A stretch of DNA of 43,345 nt. It comes from Candidatus Omnitrophota bacterium. GTDB taxonomy: Bacteria > Omnitrophota > Omnitrophia > Omnitrophales > Aquincolibacteriaceae. A program made the translations under genes and the position numbers. Below are positions 43,345 to 43,345 of this stretch, piece by piece; within the stretch, counting starts at the first letter, position 1, and every line of letters starts with the position of its first letter. The DNA lies in NCBI GenBank assembly GCA_903856085.1, contig CAIOAT010000047.1:148634-191978 (forward strand), read 5' to 3'. Under the pieces are notes generated by a model that searched no databases, was not told the DNA's origin, and saw nothing but the letters and a program-made list of their open reading frames with translations.

Positions 43345-43345
43345 C

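Noticed and set aside
10303-43344. FG-GAP/integrin-like beta-propeller repeats because of DxNGDG motifs
   Set aside because: The loops are followed by short helices (LLxxLxxxL) and lack the FGxxV strand and GAP motif; dockerin/EF-hand style fits better.
43230-43344. Possible gene start at an ATG near the N-side edge (VSMTGAQ)
   Set aside because: The frame is open upstream to the window edge and encodes a proper calcium loop before this ATG, so it is internal.

Overview
The window is a single, uninterrupted piece of protein-coding sequence on the minus strand. One reading frame (minus strand, codons starting at positions divisible by 3) runs from base 43344 to base 1 with no stop codon, about 14,448 codons. 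Neither the start nor the end of the gene lies inside the window. The N-terminal side is at the high coordinates. At roughly 108 Da per residue this fragment alone would weigh about 1.5 MDa. I see no intergenic gap, RNA gene, promoter, terminator, insertion sequence or CRISPR array. Every other open frame, including plus-strand frames of more than 500 codons, is a shadow of this gene.

The predicted protein is a mosaic of a few module types used again and again: (1) dockerin/EF-hand-like calcium loops (DxNxDGxxxxxD plus a short helix), about 110 by my count; (2) a two-part beta repeat (Gx(x)Y-x-V ... Y-x-F-x-D-G ... V-x-I-x-G-x-x-Y), which fills most of 1-10.3 kb, 17.8-23 kb and 25.9-28.6 kb; (3) about twelve beta-sandwich modules resembling carbohydrate-binding modules and ending in an FxWxN-type strand; (4) fourteen thrombospondin-type-3-like DSDGDGxSDxxE units; (5) three concanavalin/LamG-like domains; (6) one F5/8 type C (discoidin-like) domain; (7) alanine-rich helical repeats with an exact 96-residue period; (8) a helical module with the signature LNRRLLEAY, present three times and far apart. 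Cysteine is very rare and almost always occurs as close pairs. I recognised no catalytic domain and no membrane segment.

Layout from N to C side: 43.3-42.0 kb dockerin loop and two tandem LamG-like domains; 42.0-39.1 kb calcium loops, one CBM-like module and a degenerate helical repeat; 39.1-38.0 kb 96-residue repeats; 37.9-35.9 kb TSP3-like blocks separated by a helical segment and a beta unit; 35.6-28.7 kb a regular train of CBM-like module, calcium loop, beta unit, calcium loop (about 0.69-0.79 kb per period over most of its length); 28.6-25.9 kb beta array; 25.9-23.3 kb calcium loops, CBM-like module and first LNRRL module; 23.3-22.9 kb F5/8C domain; 22.9-17.8 kb beta arrays with the second LNRRL module; 17.8-10.3 kb the densest calcium-loop region with the third LamG-like domain; 10.3-1 kb a nearly pure beta array interrupted by helical islands and the third LNRRL module.

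Function is inferred: an exported, calcium-stabilised, fibre-like surface or secreted protein that binds carbohydrate or cell envelope. Gigantic genes of this kind have been reported from bacteria of the Candidatus Omnitrophota and related lineages. The moderate-to-high GC content and the module mix fit such an origin, but nothing in the window proves the taxon.
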